Shown piece after piece: positions 1-6,590 of a stretch of DNA of 8,774 bases. This DNA is from Paracoccaceae bacterium (lineage in GTDB: Bacteria; Pseudomonadota; Alphaproteobacteria; Rhodobacterales; Rhodobacteraceae): positions 1-8,774 of the forward strand of contig PUNI01000207.1 of the NCBI GenBank assembly GCA_003551745.1. Reading direction: 5' to 3'. Position 1 is the stretch's first letter. Every line of letters begins with the position of its first letter. The notes under the pieces were generated by a model, which was not told the DNA's origin, ran no database searches, and saw only the letters and a program-made list of their open reading frames with translations. A program made the translations under genes and the position numbers.

Positions 1-3000
1 GACCCCGAGGCTGCCCAGCATCGCCTGCAGGATCAGCCGGTTGGTGGCGTTGTCGTCGGCCGCCAGAGCGCGCAGCCCGGCCAGTGCCCCGGCCGCGCCA
101 TCGGGCCGGGCCGCCCTGCCGGGCCCCGCGGTCGCCTCCGTCCGGAGCGGATCCTCTCCATCCTCGGCCCTGCCGGGCCCGACCGCCGGCGCGTCCGGGC
201 GCGGGCCGTCTGGGGGCGGGTCGTCCGGGCGCGGAAGCTCCGCGGCGAGCGCGAGCGGCAGCACGACCCGCACCTCGGTGCCGGCGCCGGGCCGGCTGTC
301 GATCGCGATCTCGCCGGACATGAGCCCCACGAGGCGCCGCACGATCGACATGCCGAGCCCTGTGCCGCCGAAACGCCGCGTGGTGGTGCCGTCGGCCTGC
401 TCGAAATCCTCGAACACCCGCGCCAGCTGCTCGGGTGTCATGCCGATGCCGGTGTCGGCCACCACCAGCTCGACCGGTCCGTCGTCGGCCCCCCGCAGCC
501 GGATGCAGACCGAGCCCGCCTCGGTGAACTTCACGGCGTTGCTGACGAGGTTGTGCAGGACCTGCTGGATGCGATGGGCATCGCCCAGCCGCGCCCGCTC
601 GGCCCCGGCATCCGCCTCGACCGACAGCGCCAGACCCTTTTCCGAGGCACGCACGGCATGGATCGCCTCCACCCGCCGCGCGAGATCGGCGGGCAACACC
701 GGCAGGCTCTCCAGCTGCAGCTTGCCGGCCTCGATCTTGGCGACGTCGAGCACGTCGTTGACGATGCCCAGCAGCATCTCGCCCGATTCGCGGATGGTGG
801 CCAGCATGCGCCGGTGCCGGGGCGCCGAGAGCTCGCCCTCCAGCACCTCGGCCATGCCAAGCACCCCGTTCAGGGGCGTGCGGATCTCGTGGCTCATGTT
901 GGCGAGGAATTGCGACTTCGCGCGGCTGGCCGCCTCGGCGCGCAGCGCCGCCGCGCGCAGCTCCGCCTCGACGCCGACCTGTTCCGTGATGTCGACGATC
1001 GAACAGACCACCCGCGCATCCAGCCCCTCGGCCCGGATCGGCGCGGCATTGACCGACAGCGCCCGGCGCTGCCCGCCGGGGCGGGCGATCGCGAAGCGGA
1101 TGTCGCGCACGGTGCGGCCCTCGGCGAGCGCGCGCGAGAAGGGCAGCTCGCCGTCGGGCAACGGCCCGCCGTCGAGCGCGGTGATCCGCCAGGAGGCCGC
1201 ATTGTAGCGGCGCCCCTGCAGCCGGCTCGCCTCCAGCCCCAGGATGCTCTCGGCCTCGCGGTTGGCGAAGATGATCGCACCGTCGGCATCGAGGGCGACG
1301 ATGCCCGCCACGCTCGTCTCCATCATCCTGGCCAGATAGTCGCGCTCGGCCATCAACTGCGCCTCGAGCCGCTTGCGGTCGGTGATGTCGACATGGATGC
1401 CCGCGGTCTTGGCGGGCCGGCCCTCGGGATCCCGGGCGACGACGCGGCCGCGCGACAGCACCCAGAGCCAATGGCCGTCCTTGTGGCGCATGCGGAGCTC
1501 GTTGGCGAAGCTGTCCTCGCCCTGGCAGAGCTTGTCCACATGCTGGCGCTGCAGCATCGCCAGATCCTCGGGATGGACGAGTTCGGGAAAGCCGCAATGC
1601 GGCCGGCCGGCCAGCTCGGCATGGGTGTAGCCGAGCATCTCGGCCCAGCGGTCGTTGATGCGCTCGGTGCCGAGCACGAAATCGAACTCCCAGGTGCCGG
1701 CGGCCGCGGCGCCGAGGATCTCCTCCAGCCGCTCCTGGGCGCGCTTCAGCTCGGTGATGTCCATGTGCACGCCGGACATCACCGCCGGCCGACCCCGCGC
1801 GTCCCAGCGCACCACACGGCCGCGCGAGGCGACCCAGACCCAGTGGCCGGCCCGGTGGCGCATGCGCAGGTCATAGCCGAACTGGCCAAGCTCGCCGGCG
1901 TGCACCCGCTCCAGCTGCTTCTCGGCGGCGGCCAGATCCTCGGGGTGGGCCAGCCGGCGCCAGACATCGATCGTCAGCGGCGACAGGTCCTCCAGCGTGT
2001 AGCCCAGCATCGTCGCCCAGCGTTCGTTGATGAGGTTCTCGCCGGTGTCGAGCGTCCATTCCCAGGTGCCGGCCTCGGCGCCGTCGATGATGTCGGCGAG
2101 CCGCCGCTCGGCCTGCTTCAGCTCGGTCACGTCGATGGCCATGGCGACCCGGCCGCCATCATGGGTCGCCACATCGAGCACCCGCATCCAGGTGCCGTTG
2201 GCCAGCTGCCGCTCGATGGCCGTTCCCGGCGTGCTGTGCGCCTCCAGGCGGCGGGCCACCAGGGCGTCGGCATCGTCGTCGCGCGGCACCACGATGTCGC
2301 CGTTGTCGACCGCGGCGCGGAGGATCTCGGTGAAGGGCACGCCCGGCACCATCAGGCTGGCGGTGTTGGGATAGAGCTCGCGATGGCGGCTGTTGCACAG
2401 CACCAGCCGGTCTTCGGCGTCATAGAAGGCGAAGGCGTCGGGCAGCGCCTCCACCGCGGTCTCCAGTCGCAGGCGCGCATCGGTGGCCTCGCGCGCAAGG
2501 CTTTCCAGCGCGGCCTCTTGGGCCTTGCGGGCGGTGATGTCGGTCTCGATGCAGACATAGCCGGTACAGCGGTCGGCCGCGTCCATCAGCGGGTGCATGT
2601 CGACCTCGGTCCAGAACAGCTCGCCGTGGCGGGTGCGGTTGAGCAGCTCGCCGTGGGCGACCTTGCCCTCCGCAAGCTCGGCGTTGAGCCGCGCCAGCAC
2701 GGCACGGTCGGTGTCCGGGCAGTGCAGGAGCTCGGCCGGCGTCTGCCCGCGCGCCTCCTGCAGCGGCCAGCCCGTGCGCGCCTCGAAGGCCGGGTTCACC
2801 CATTCGACCCGGCCCTCGACATCGAGCATCACCACGAGGTCGGTGGTATTGCGCGCGATGAGGCTCAGCCGCTCCATCTCGGCCTGCAACTCGCGCTCCT
2901 CGGTGACGTCGCGCGTCACGAAGACATATCCCGGCGCCTCGCCCGGGCGATCCGGCGCGCGCCGCGCCGCGGTCACCGCGAACCAGCGCAGGCCCCGGCC

Positions 3001-3852
3001 GGTCTGGGTCTTGAAGAGATGCGGGCCCGATCGCCCGGAGGCATCCACCTCGGCCATCACCTGACGCGACAGCGCGAGCATCCGCCGCGGCAGAACCTCT
3101 TCGTCCCGGCGGCCGAGAAAATGATCAGGCTCCGCCATCAGCTGATCGGCATCGGCGGTGTGCACGGCGACGTAGCGGCCTTCGGCGTCGACCTCGATCA
3201 CCAGATCCGGCATCGCGTCGAGCGTGGCCTGCAGCCGGTTGCGCGCCTCGGCCAGGGAGTGCTGCGTGCGCGCGATCGCGGCCGCGGCCCGGCGGCGCTC
3301 CAGAAGCGACTGGATGCCATCGGCCACCGAGATCAGCAGCGCCTTCTCCACCTCGGAGAAGGCCCGGTGCGCGCGCACCGCGTCAAAGCCCGCCAGCCCC
3401 ACCACCCGGCCGTCGCGCCGCATCGGCACCAGCAGCAGCGACCGGATCGACTGCGCGAGCAGATGGGCCCGAACCGGCGCCTCCTCGGGCATGGTGGCGG
3501 CATCCCACAGTTCGACCACACCGCCGGAGTCGAGCGCCGGCCACCAGGGCGCGAGAAGCTCGCCCGTCACGCCCTGGTTGAGGGCGATGGCAGGCTCGAT
3601 GCCTTCGGCGACCCATTCATGCGAATTGTCCATGACCACCGGGCCGTCGCCATCGCCCCGGCAGGTGAACACATAGGTGCGATCGACCTCGCAGAACTGG
3701 CCAAGCTGCGCGAGGGCATGTTCGATGGCGTCGTCGATCTCGTCGAGCCCGGCGCGCAGCAACGCGTTGAGCACACCCACGACGAGAGCGTGCATCTGCA
3801 CGGTGCGATCATCGCTGACCGGCGCCGCCGGCGCTGTCTCTGCCCTGAGCAC
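1..3852 (-). CDS. Hybrid sensor histidine kinase, GAF + six PAS + HisKA + HATPase + receiver (3' end outside window)
   Basis: Sensor kinase that should autophosphorylate on His and pass phosphate to its own receiver domain. The 1284 residues in the window show: GAF-like domain about 25-180; PAS-like segments starting near 205, 325, 460, 583, 706 and 833, several ending in the usual DIT/DVT exit motif; HisKA with SHEIRTPLNG, phospho-acceptor His988; HATPase with N-box Asn1105, DTGIGM at 1133-1138 and GGTGLG at 1162-1167; a Pro/Asp/Gly-rich linker about 1205-1257; then a receiver start with acidic pair Asp1266/Asp1267. The receiver phospho-acceptor Asp lies beyond the edge. No signal peptide or membrane helix is visible, so the protein is probably cytoplasmic. 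PAS4 and PAS5 are clearly similar to each other (AGTWE start, ERW..MLGYT, HPEDLA, RMRH..GHW.WV.SRGRVV). I chose GTG at 3850-3852 because AAGGAGG lies 5 nt upstream; the ATG at 3793-3795 has no such site. The ligand and any partner regulator cannot be told from the sequence. Confidence 0.95.
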   Translation of the reverse strand, partial: MLRAETAPAAPVSDDRTVQMHALVVGVLNALLRAGLDEIDDAIEHALAQLGQFCEVDRTYVFTCRGDGDGPVVMDNSHEWVAEGIEPAIALNQGVTGELLAPWWPALDSGGVVELWDAATMPEEAPVRAHLLAQSIRSLLLVPMRRDGRVVGLAGFDAVRAHRAFSEVEKALLISVADGIQSLLERRRAAAAIARTQHSLAEARNRLQATLDAMPDLVIEVDAEGRYVAVHTADADQLMAEPDHFLGRRDEEVLPRRMLALSRQVMAEVDASGRSGPHLFKTQTGRGLRWFAVTAARRAPDRPGEAPGYVFVTRDVTEERELQAEMERLSLIARNTTDLVVMLDVEGRVEWVNPAFEARTGWPLQEARGQTPAELLHCPDTDRAVLARLNAELAEGKVAHGELLNRTRHGELFWTEVDMHPLMDAADRCTGYVCIETDITARKAQEAALESLAREATDARLRLETAVEALPDAFAFYDAEDRLVLCNSRHRELYPNTASLMVPGVPFTEILRAAVDNGDIVVPRDDDADALVARRLEAHSTPGTAIERQLANGTWMRVLDVATHDGGRVAMAIDVTELKQAERRLADIIDGAEAGTWEWTLDTGENLINERWATMLGYTLEDLSPLTIDVWRRLAHPEDLAAAEKQLERVHAGELGQFGYDLRMRHRAGHWVWVASRGRVVRWDARGRPAVMSGVHMDITELKRAQERLEEILGAAAAGTWEFDFVLGTERINDRWAEMLGYTHAELAGRPHCGFPELVHPEDLAMLQRQHVDKLCQGEDSFANELRMRHKDGHWLWVLSRGRVVARDPEGRPAKTAGIHVDITDRKRLEAQLMAERDYLARMMETSVAGIVALDADGAIIFANREAESILGLEASRLQGRRYNAASWRITALDGGPLPDGELPFSRALAEGRTVRDIRFAIARPGGQRRALSVNAAPIRAEGLDARVVCSIVDITEQVGVEAELRAAALRAEAASRAKSQFLANMSHEIRTPLNGVLGMAEVLEGELSAPRHRRMLATIRESGEMLLGIVNDVLDVAKIEAGKLQLESLPVLPADLARRVEAIHAVRASEKGLALSVEADAGAERARLGDAHRIQQVLHNLVSNAVKFTEAGSVCIRLRGADDGPVELVVADTGIGMTPEQLARVFEDFEQADGTTTRRFGGTGLGMSIVRRLVGLMSGEIAIDSRPGAGTEVRVVLPLALAAELPRPDDPPPDGPRPDAPAVGPGRAEDGEDPLRTEATAGPGRAARPDGAAGALAGLRALAADDNATNRLILQAMLGSLGV

Positions 3853-3857
3853 GCAGC

Positions 3858-3864
3858 CCTCCTT
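3858..3864 (-). promoter_or_regulatory. Ribosome binding site deciding the GTG start of the kinase
   Basis: Read on the minus strand, AAGGAGG is followed by GCTGC and then GTG. The match to the anti-Shine-Dalgarno sequence is near perfect with 5-nt spacing. It supports the GTG start over the ATG 19 codons downstream. Confidence 0.8.
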
Positions 3865-3873
3865 GCGGCCGCC

Positions 3874-3889
3874 GGCCGGGCGCCCGGCC
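3874..3889. repeat. 16-bp perfect palindrome in the kinase leader
   Basis: GGCCGGGC is followed directly by its reverse complement GCCCGGCC, just upstream of the kinase ribosome binding site on the minus strand. It could be an operator or a short mRNA hairpin affecting ribosome access. All-G/C palindromes are common in DNA this GC-rich, so a function is unproven. Confidence 0.4.
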
Positions 3890-3924
3890 CGGCATGTCCC
3901 GACCCGTCCCGCGTATATCGCAAA

Positions 3925-3952
3925 GGTTGCGCAATTCCTATCCTGCGCAACC
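3925..3952 (-). terminator. Inverted repeat between the RidA-like gene and the kinase: candidate terminator or operator
   Basis: Perfect 9-bp arms GGTTGCGCA (3925-3933) and TGCGCAACC (3944-3952) flank a 10-nt spacer. On the minus strand the repeat starts 45 nt after the RidA-like stop codon and is followed by TTTGCG, a very short T-run, so it could be a weak intrinsic terminator for that gene. It also lies about 75-100 bp upstream of the kinase start, close to a TATAC-like AT-rich stretch at 3913-3919, where an operator would be expected. The symmetry is directly visible; which role applies is not. Confidence 0.45.
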
Positions 3953-3996
3953 CGCCGTTAACCCTGCACCCGGCCGTGGCCCCAACCCTCGGCCGC

Positions 3997-4383
3997 TCAA
4001 CCCGCCGCCAGAACCTCGATCTCGACGAGGAACTCCGGCCGGGTGAACCCCGCCACGATGACCAGCGTCGAGGCGGGCAGCCGGGGCTCGTCGGCCAGCC
4101 AGGCGTCGCGCGCCGCCATGTAGCCGGGCATGTGCGCCCGGTCGGTGACGAAGGCGTTGATGCGCACGACGTTCTGCCGGCCCATCCGCGCCTCGGCGAG
4201 AATCGCGTCGATGCTGGCGAAGCAGAGCCGCGCCTGCGCCTCGGCCCCCTCCGGCGCGGCATCGTCGGGGCCGACGCCGAGCTGGCCCGAGGCCACCAGC
4301 CAGCGCAGCCCCGGCGGCACCTCGACGGCATGGGCATAGCGCGCGAAGGGCGGTCGGATCGTGGGCGGGGTGATCTCTCGCAT
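3997..4383 (-). CDS. RidA (YjgF/YER057c/UK114) family protein lacking the canonical arginine
   Basis: A 128-residue protein, the usual length for this family, whose members form homotrimers with active sites at the subunit interfaces. RidA proper hydrolyses reactive enamine/imine intermediates to ketoacids. Family features are the SGQLG segment (32-36), the EAQARLCFASIDAIL helix (48-62), VVRINAFVTD (72-81) and VEIEVLA near the C-terminus. At the position of E. coli RidA Arg105, in PARSC, this protein has PAST (Ser105). Imine deaminase activity is therefore doubtful and it probably belongs to one of the Rid subfamilies without that Arg. The ATG at 4381-4383 has GGAG 6 nt upstream and gives family length; the frame stays open upstream to 4566 but that part looks non-coding. 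It lies upstream of the kinase on the same strand and is divergent from the transporter genes. Similar proteins occur beside pyrimidine catabolic genes (RutC in the Rut pathway), so a link to the neighbouring deaminase is possible. Confidence 0.9.
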   Translation of the reverse strand: MREITPPTIRPPFARYAHAVEVPPGLRWLVASGQLGVGPDDAAPEGAEAQARLCFASIDAILAEARMGRQNVVRINAFVTDRAHMPGYMAARDAWLADEPRLPASTLVIVAGFTRPEFLVEIEVLAAG

Positions 4384-4411
4384 GGCAGGCTCCGTGTGGA
4401 TCGCTGACCGA

Positions 4412-4461
4412 CGGGCCAGCGGGATGGCAGGCGGGCGCCAGCCTGCCCCGCTCCCCGCCCG
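4412..4461. repeat. Nested imperfect hairpin in the RidA-transporter divergent region
   Basis: The core is GGCAGGC (4426-4432) and GCCTGCC (4441-4447) around an 8-nt loop. It is extended by AGCGG (4418-4422) with CCGCT (4448-4452) across a 3-nt bulge, and by CGGGC (4412-4416) with GCCCG (4457-4461). On the minus strand it would lie in the 5' leader of the RidA-like mRNA if transcription starts upstream of it. On the plus strand it lies upstream of the candidate transporter promoter. No T-run follows either arm, so a leader structure or a protein-binding site is likelier than a terminator. Confidence 0.4.
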
Positions 4462-4548
4462 CTGACCAGAGCCGGCGCGGCGGCCCGTGGCGCGCGCCGC
4501 GAAAACCGGCACCCCGCCAAAACATGAGGCAGAGGCGAAGGGTTTCAT

Positions 4549-4576
4549 TTGCTCCACGACCCGCATCTGCTAATTC
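4549..4576 (+). promoter_or_regulatory. Candidate sigma70-type promoter for the binding-protein gene
   Basis: TTGCTC (4549-4554) and TAATTC (4571-4576) are 16 nt apart within the only relatively AT-rich patch of the 269-bp divergent region. The match to consensus is partial. If used, transcription would start near 4583 and leave a leader of about 70 nt. I saw no TPP-riboswitch-like conserved segments in this leader. Apart from this and the hairpin at 4412-4461, the stretch 4384-4652 shows no gene I can support. Confidence 0.25.
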
Positions 4577-4652
4577 GAGTTTCCGATGCGACCGGTGCGC
4601 CACAGCGTTTCGGTCAGCAGCGTCATCGAAGGCGACACACAGGGGGTAAGGC

Positions 4653-5654
4653 ATGTCATCCATGGGCGAGAAACTTCTGCTCGGCGCCGGGGCGCTGGCG
4701 CTGTCGACGGCGGTGGCCGCGGCCAATGAAAGCGTCAGCTTCGGCACCAACTGGCTTCCGCAGGCCGAACACGGTGGCTTCTACCAGGCCATGGCCGACG
4801 GCACCTATGCCGAATGCGGGCTCGACGTCGAGATCGTGCCCGGCGGCCCGCAGGTAAACAACCGCGCGCTGATGATGGCCGGGCGCATGGATTTCCACAT
4901 GGGCGGCAACCTGCTGGAGCTGTTCTCGGCGGCCGAGGAGGGCATTCCCATCGTCGCCGTCGGGGCCGCCTTCCAGAAGGAGCCTCAGGTGCTGCTGTCG
5001 CACCCCGGCGTCGCCGACAGCTGGGAGGAGCTGCGCGAGCTCGACCTGCTGATCGGCGATGCCGGCTTCGCCTCCTACTTCCAGTGGATGATCGCGGCGC
5101 ATGGCTTCACGCCCGAACAGCGGCAGGGCTACACCTTCAACCCCGCGCCGTTCCTCGCCAACGATCAGCTCGGCATGCAGGGCTACCTGTCGTCCGAGCC
5201 CTTCGCGGTGGAACAGGAAGGCGGCTTCGTGCCGAACGTGTTCCTGATCGCCGACTATGGCTGGAACACCTACTCCACCATCATCGAGACGATGCGCGAC
5301 ACGCTGGAAAACCGCCCCGAGGTGGTGGAGTGCTTCGTCACCGGCTCGATCGAGGGCTGGTACACCTTCCTCTACGGCGACAACGAGGCCGGCATCGCGG
5401 CGATCATGGAGGCCAATCCCGAGATGAGCCGCGACAAGATCGACTTCGCCATCGCCAAGATGATCGAGGAAGGCATCGTCGATTCCGGTGACACGCTGGA
5501 GCTGGGCATCGGCGCGATGACCGAGGAGCGCGTCGGAAGCTTCTTCGACCTGATGGTGGAAGCCGGCGTCGTCAGCCCCGACATCGACTGGCAGCAGTCG
5601 GTGGATACCTCCTTCGTCAACCAGGGTCTCGGGCTCGACATGCGCCCGCAGTGA
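4653..5654 (+). CDS. ABC transporter solute-binding protein, NMT1/THI5-like
   Basis: Periplasmic binding component of the importer encoded by the next genes. Residues 1-24 look like a Sec signal peptide with a hydrophobic Leu/Ala stretch and likely cleavage after AVAAA. The n-region is weakly charged (Glu6, Lys7), and Met4 is an alternative start. The mature part begins with the family pattern NWLPQAEHGGFYQA (33-46), then GLDVEIVPGGP (56-66) and VNN. In the NMT1/THI5 group these segments shape the ligand pocket in proteins binding thiamine-pyrimidine precursors, riboflavin, sulfonates and other small heterocycles. At 333 residues it has normal length. Two cysteines remain in the mature chain (Cys55 and one in VVECFVTG). 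AGGGGG lies 6 nt before the ATG. It is first in the cluster, followed by a strong stem-loop and then the ATPase. The ligand is not readable directly; the downstream CodA-like enzyme suggests a pyrimidine-like compound. Confidence 0.92.
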   Translation: MSSMGEKLLLGAGALALSTAVAAANESVSFGTNWLPQAEHGGFYQAMADGTYAECGLDVEIVPGGPQVNNRALMMAGRMDFHMGGNLLELFSAAEEGIPIVAVGAAFQKEPQVLLSHPGVADSWEELRELDLLIGDAGFASYFQWMIAAHGFTPEQRQGYTFNPAPFLANDQLGMQGYLSSEPFAVEQEGGFVPNVFLIADYGWNTYSTIIETMRDTLENRPEVVECFVTGSIEGWYTFLYGDNEAGIAAIMEANPEMSRDKIDFAIAKMIEEGIVDSGDTLELGIGAMTEERVGSFFDLMVEAGVVSPDIDWQQSVDTSFVNQGLGLDMRPQ

Positions 5655-5667
5655 GGCCCCGCCGCGA

Positions 5668-5690
5668 CCGGGCGCCGCGCCGGCGCCCGG
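5668..5690 (+). repeat. Strong G/C stem-loop just after the binding-protein gene
   Basis: CCGGGCGCC (5668-5676) and GGCGCCCGG (5682-5690) form a perfect 9-bp, all-G/C stem with a 5-nt loop, 14 nt after the binding-protein stop. No T-run follows, so full termination is unlikely. Such intercistronic hairpins in ABC importer operons often protect the upstream binding-protein message from 3' decay, giving excess binding protein over membrane components. That role is inferred here. Confidence 0.5.
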
Positions 5691-5709
5691 CCAGCCCCCG
5701 CACGCACGA

Positions 5710-6507
5710 ATGCCGGCGATGACCCCACGCCCCCTCCGCCCGCCGGGCCAGCGGCCCAAGGTTCTGGAACTCGCCGAGGTCGACAAGACCTTCGCCGGCA
5801 ATGTCGTGGCCCTGCGCGCGATGTCGCTGGCGGTGAACGAGGGCGATTTCCTGTCGCTGCTCGGCCCCTCCGGCTGCGGCAAGTCCACCGCGCTGCGCCT
5901 GATCGCGGGGCTGTCGGAGCCCTCGCGCGGGCGCATCGTCTGGGAAGGCGGGCGCGGCGAGAACGATCTCGGCGTCGTCTTCCAGGAACCCACGCTGATG
6001 CCCTGGGCGACGGTGGCGCAGAATGTCTGGCTGCCGTTCCGCTTGCGCGGCCGCGCCTATGCCAGCGTCCGCGACGACGTGCTGGAGGCGCTCAAGCTGG
6101 TGGGGCTCGAGAGCTTCCAGACCGCCTATCCGCGCGAACTGTCGGGCGGCATGAAGATGCGCGTCTCGATCGCCCGCGCCATGGTCACCCGCCCGCGGGT
6201 GATCCTGATGGACGAGCCTTTCGCGGCGCTCGACGAGATCACCCGCTTCAAGCTGAACAATGATCTGCTGGCGCTGAAGGCGCGGATCGGCTGCACGGTG
6301 ATCTTCGTCACCCATTCGGTGTTCGAGAGCGTGTTCCTGTCGGACCGGATCGTCGTGATGGCCGCCCGGCCGGGGCGGGTGATCCGCGAGTTGGCCGTCG
6401 ATGCCCCCTACCCGCGCGACGAGGCCTTCCGCACCTCGCCGGAATACGCCGGCTGGTGCCGCGCCACCTCGGAGGCCCTGCAGGACGCGATGGGAGAGGC
6501 GGCGTGA
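5710..6507 (+). CDS. ABC transporter ATP-binding protein (nitrate/sulfonate/taurine/pyrimidine-precursor type)
   Basis: Cytoplasmic ATPase powering the importer, expected to act as a homodimer on the permease. All motifs are present: Walker A GPSGCGKST (52-60), Q-loop Gln92 in VVFQEP, signature LSGGM (144-148), Walker B ILMDEP (165-170) with Asp168 and catalytic Glu169, D-loop ALDE (173-176) and H-loop His202 in VTHS. Length 265 is normal. The SsuB/TauB/ThiZ-like layout (LMPWATVAQNV after the Q-loop, THSVFESVFLSDRI after Walker B) matches the NMT1/THI5-type binding protein just upstream. Neither ATG at 5710 nor ATG at 5719 has a clear ribosome binding site, so the exact start is uncertain; the first 16 residues are Pro/Arg-rich and outside the core fold. 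The next plus-strand transporter gene is 670 bp away, with an antisense gene between, which is unusual for this operon type. Confidence 0.95.
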   Translation: MPAMTPRPLRPPGQRPKVLELAEVDKTFAGNVVALRAMSLAVNEGDFLSLLGPSGCGKSTALRLIAGLSEPSRGRIVWEGGRGENDLGVVFQEPTLMPWATVAQNVWLPFRLRGRAYASVRDDVLEALKLVGLESFQTAYPRELSGGMKMRVSIARAMVTRPRVILMDEPFAALDEITRFKLNNDLLALKARIGCTVIFVTHSVFESVFLSDRIVVMAARPGRVIRELAVDAPYPRDEAFRTSPEYAGWCRATSEALQDAMGEAA

Positions 6508-6551
6508 AAGCTCTGGCGAGCAAGTGGGCTCACGATGCAGTTTGCCATGCG

Positions 6552-6579
6552 GCCTGCCATGCATGCCAACATGGCAGGC
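6552..6579. repeat. Perfect 10-bp inverted repeat between convergent genes
   Basis: GCCTGCCATG (6552-6561) and CATGGCAGGC (6570-6579) flank an 8-nt loop. It lies in the 83-bp gap between the ATPase stop (6507) and the stop of the antisense membrane-protein gene (6591). The position fits a bidirectional transcription barrier, but neither strand has a T-run after the stem. The word TGCCATGC also occurs just upstream at 6543-6550, so this may instead be a repeated protein-binding site. Confidence 0.5.
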
Positions 6580-6590
6580 AGAGATGGCCC

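Noticed and set aside
41..1207. Ser/Ala/Arg-rich open frame on the plus strand
   Set aside because: Low-complexity shadow of the kinase and receiver coding strand, with no recognisable domain or ribosome binding site.
2515..2880. LOV photosensor domain at the second PAS segment of the kinase
   Set aside because: The segment has a general PAS layout, but the flavin-binding GxNCRFLQ motif with its reactive Cys is absent (it reads GQTPAELLHC).
553..4407. A 1284-codon open frame on the plus strand across the kinase gene, the gap and the RidA-like gene
   Set aside because: It is antisense to well-supported genes, its His/Gly/Arg/Asp/Gln-rich translation shows no domain, and it runs through an intergenic region. 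Long shadow frames are expected opposite GC-rich codons.
4384..4566. N-terminal extension of the RidA-like protein
   Set aside because: The added residues look like translated non-coding DNA, while ATG at 4381-4383 has a ribosome binding site and gives exactly the family length.
4577..4652. TPP riboswitch in the transporter leader
   Set aside because: The leader is short and I could not find the conserved CTGAGA-type or ACCTGATCTGG-type segments.
4656..5993. 445-codon minus-strand frame opposite the binding protein and ATPase start
   Set aside because: It lies antisense to two genes with clear family motifs and its own translation has no recognisable domain.
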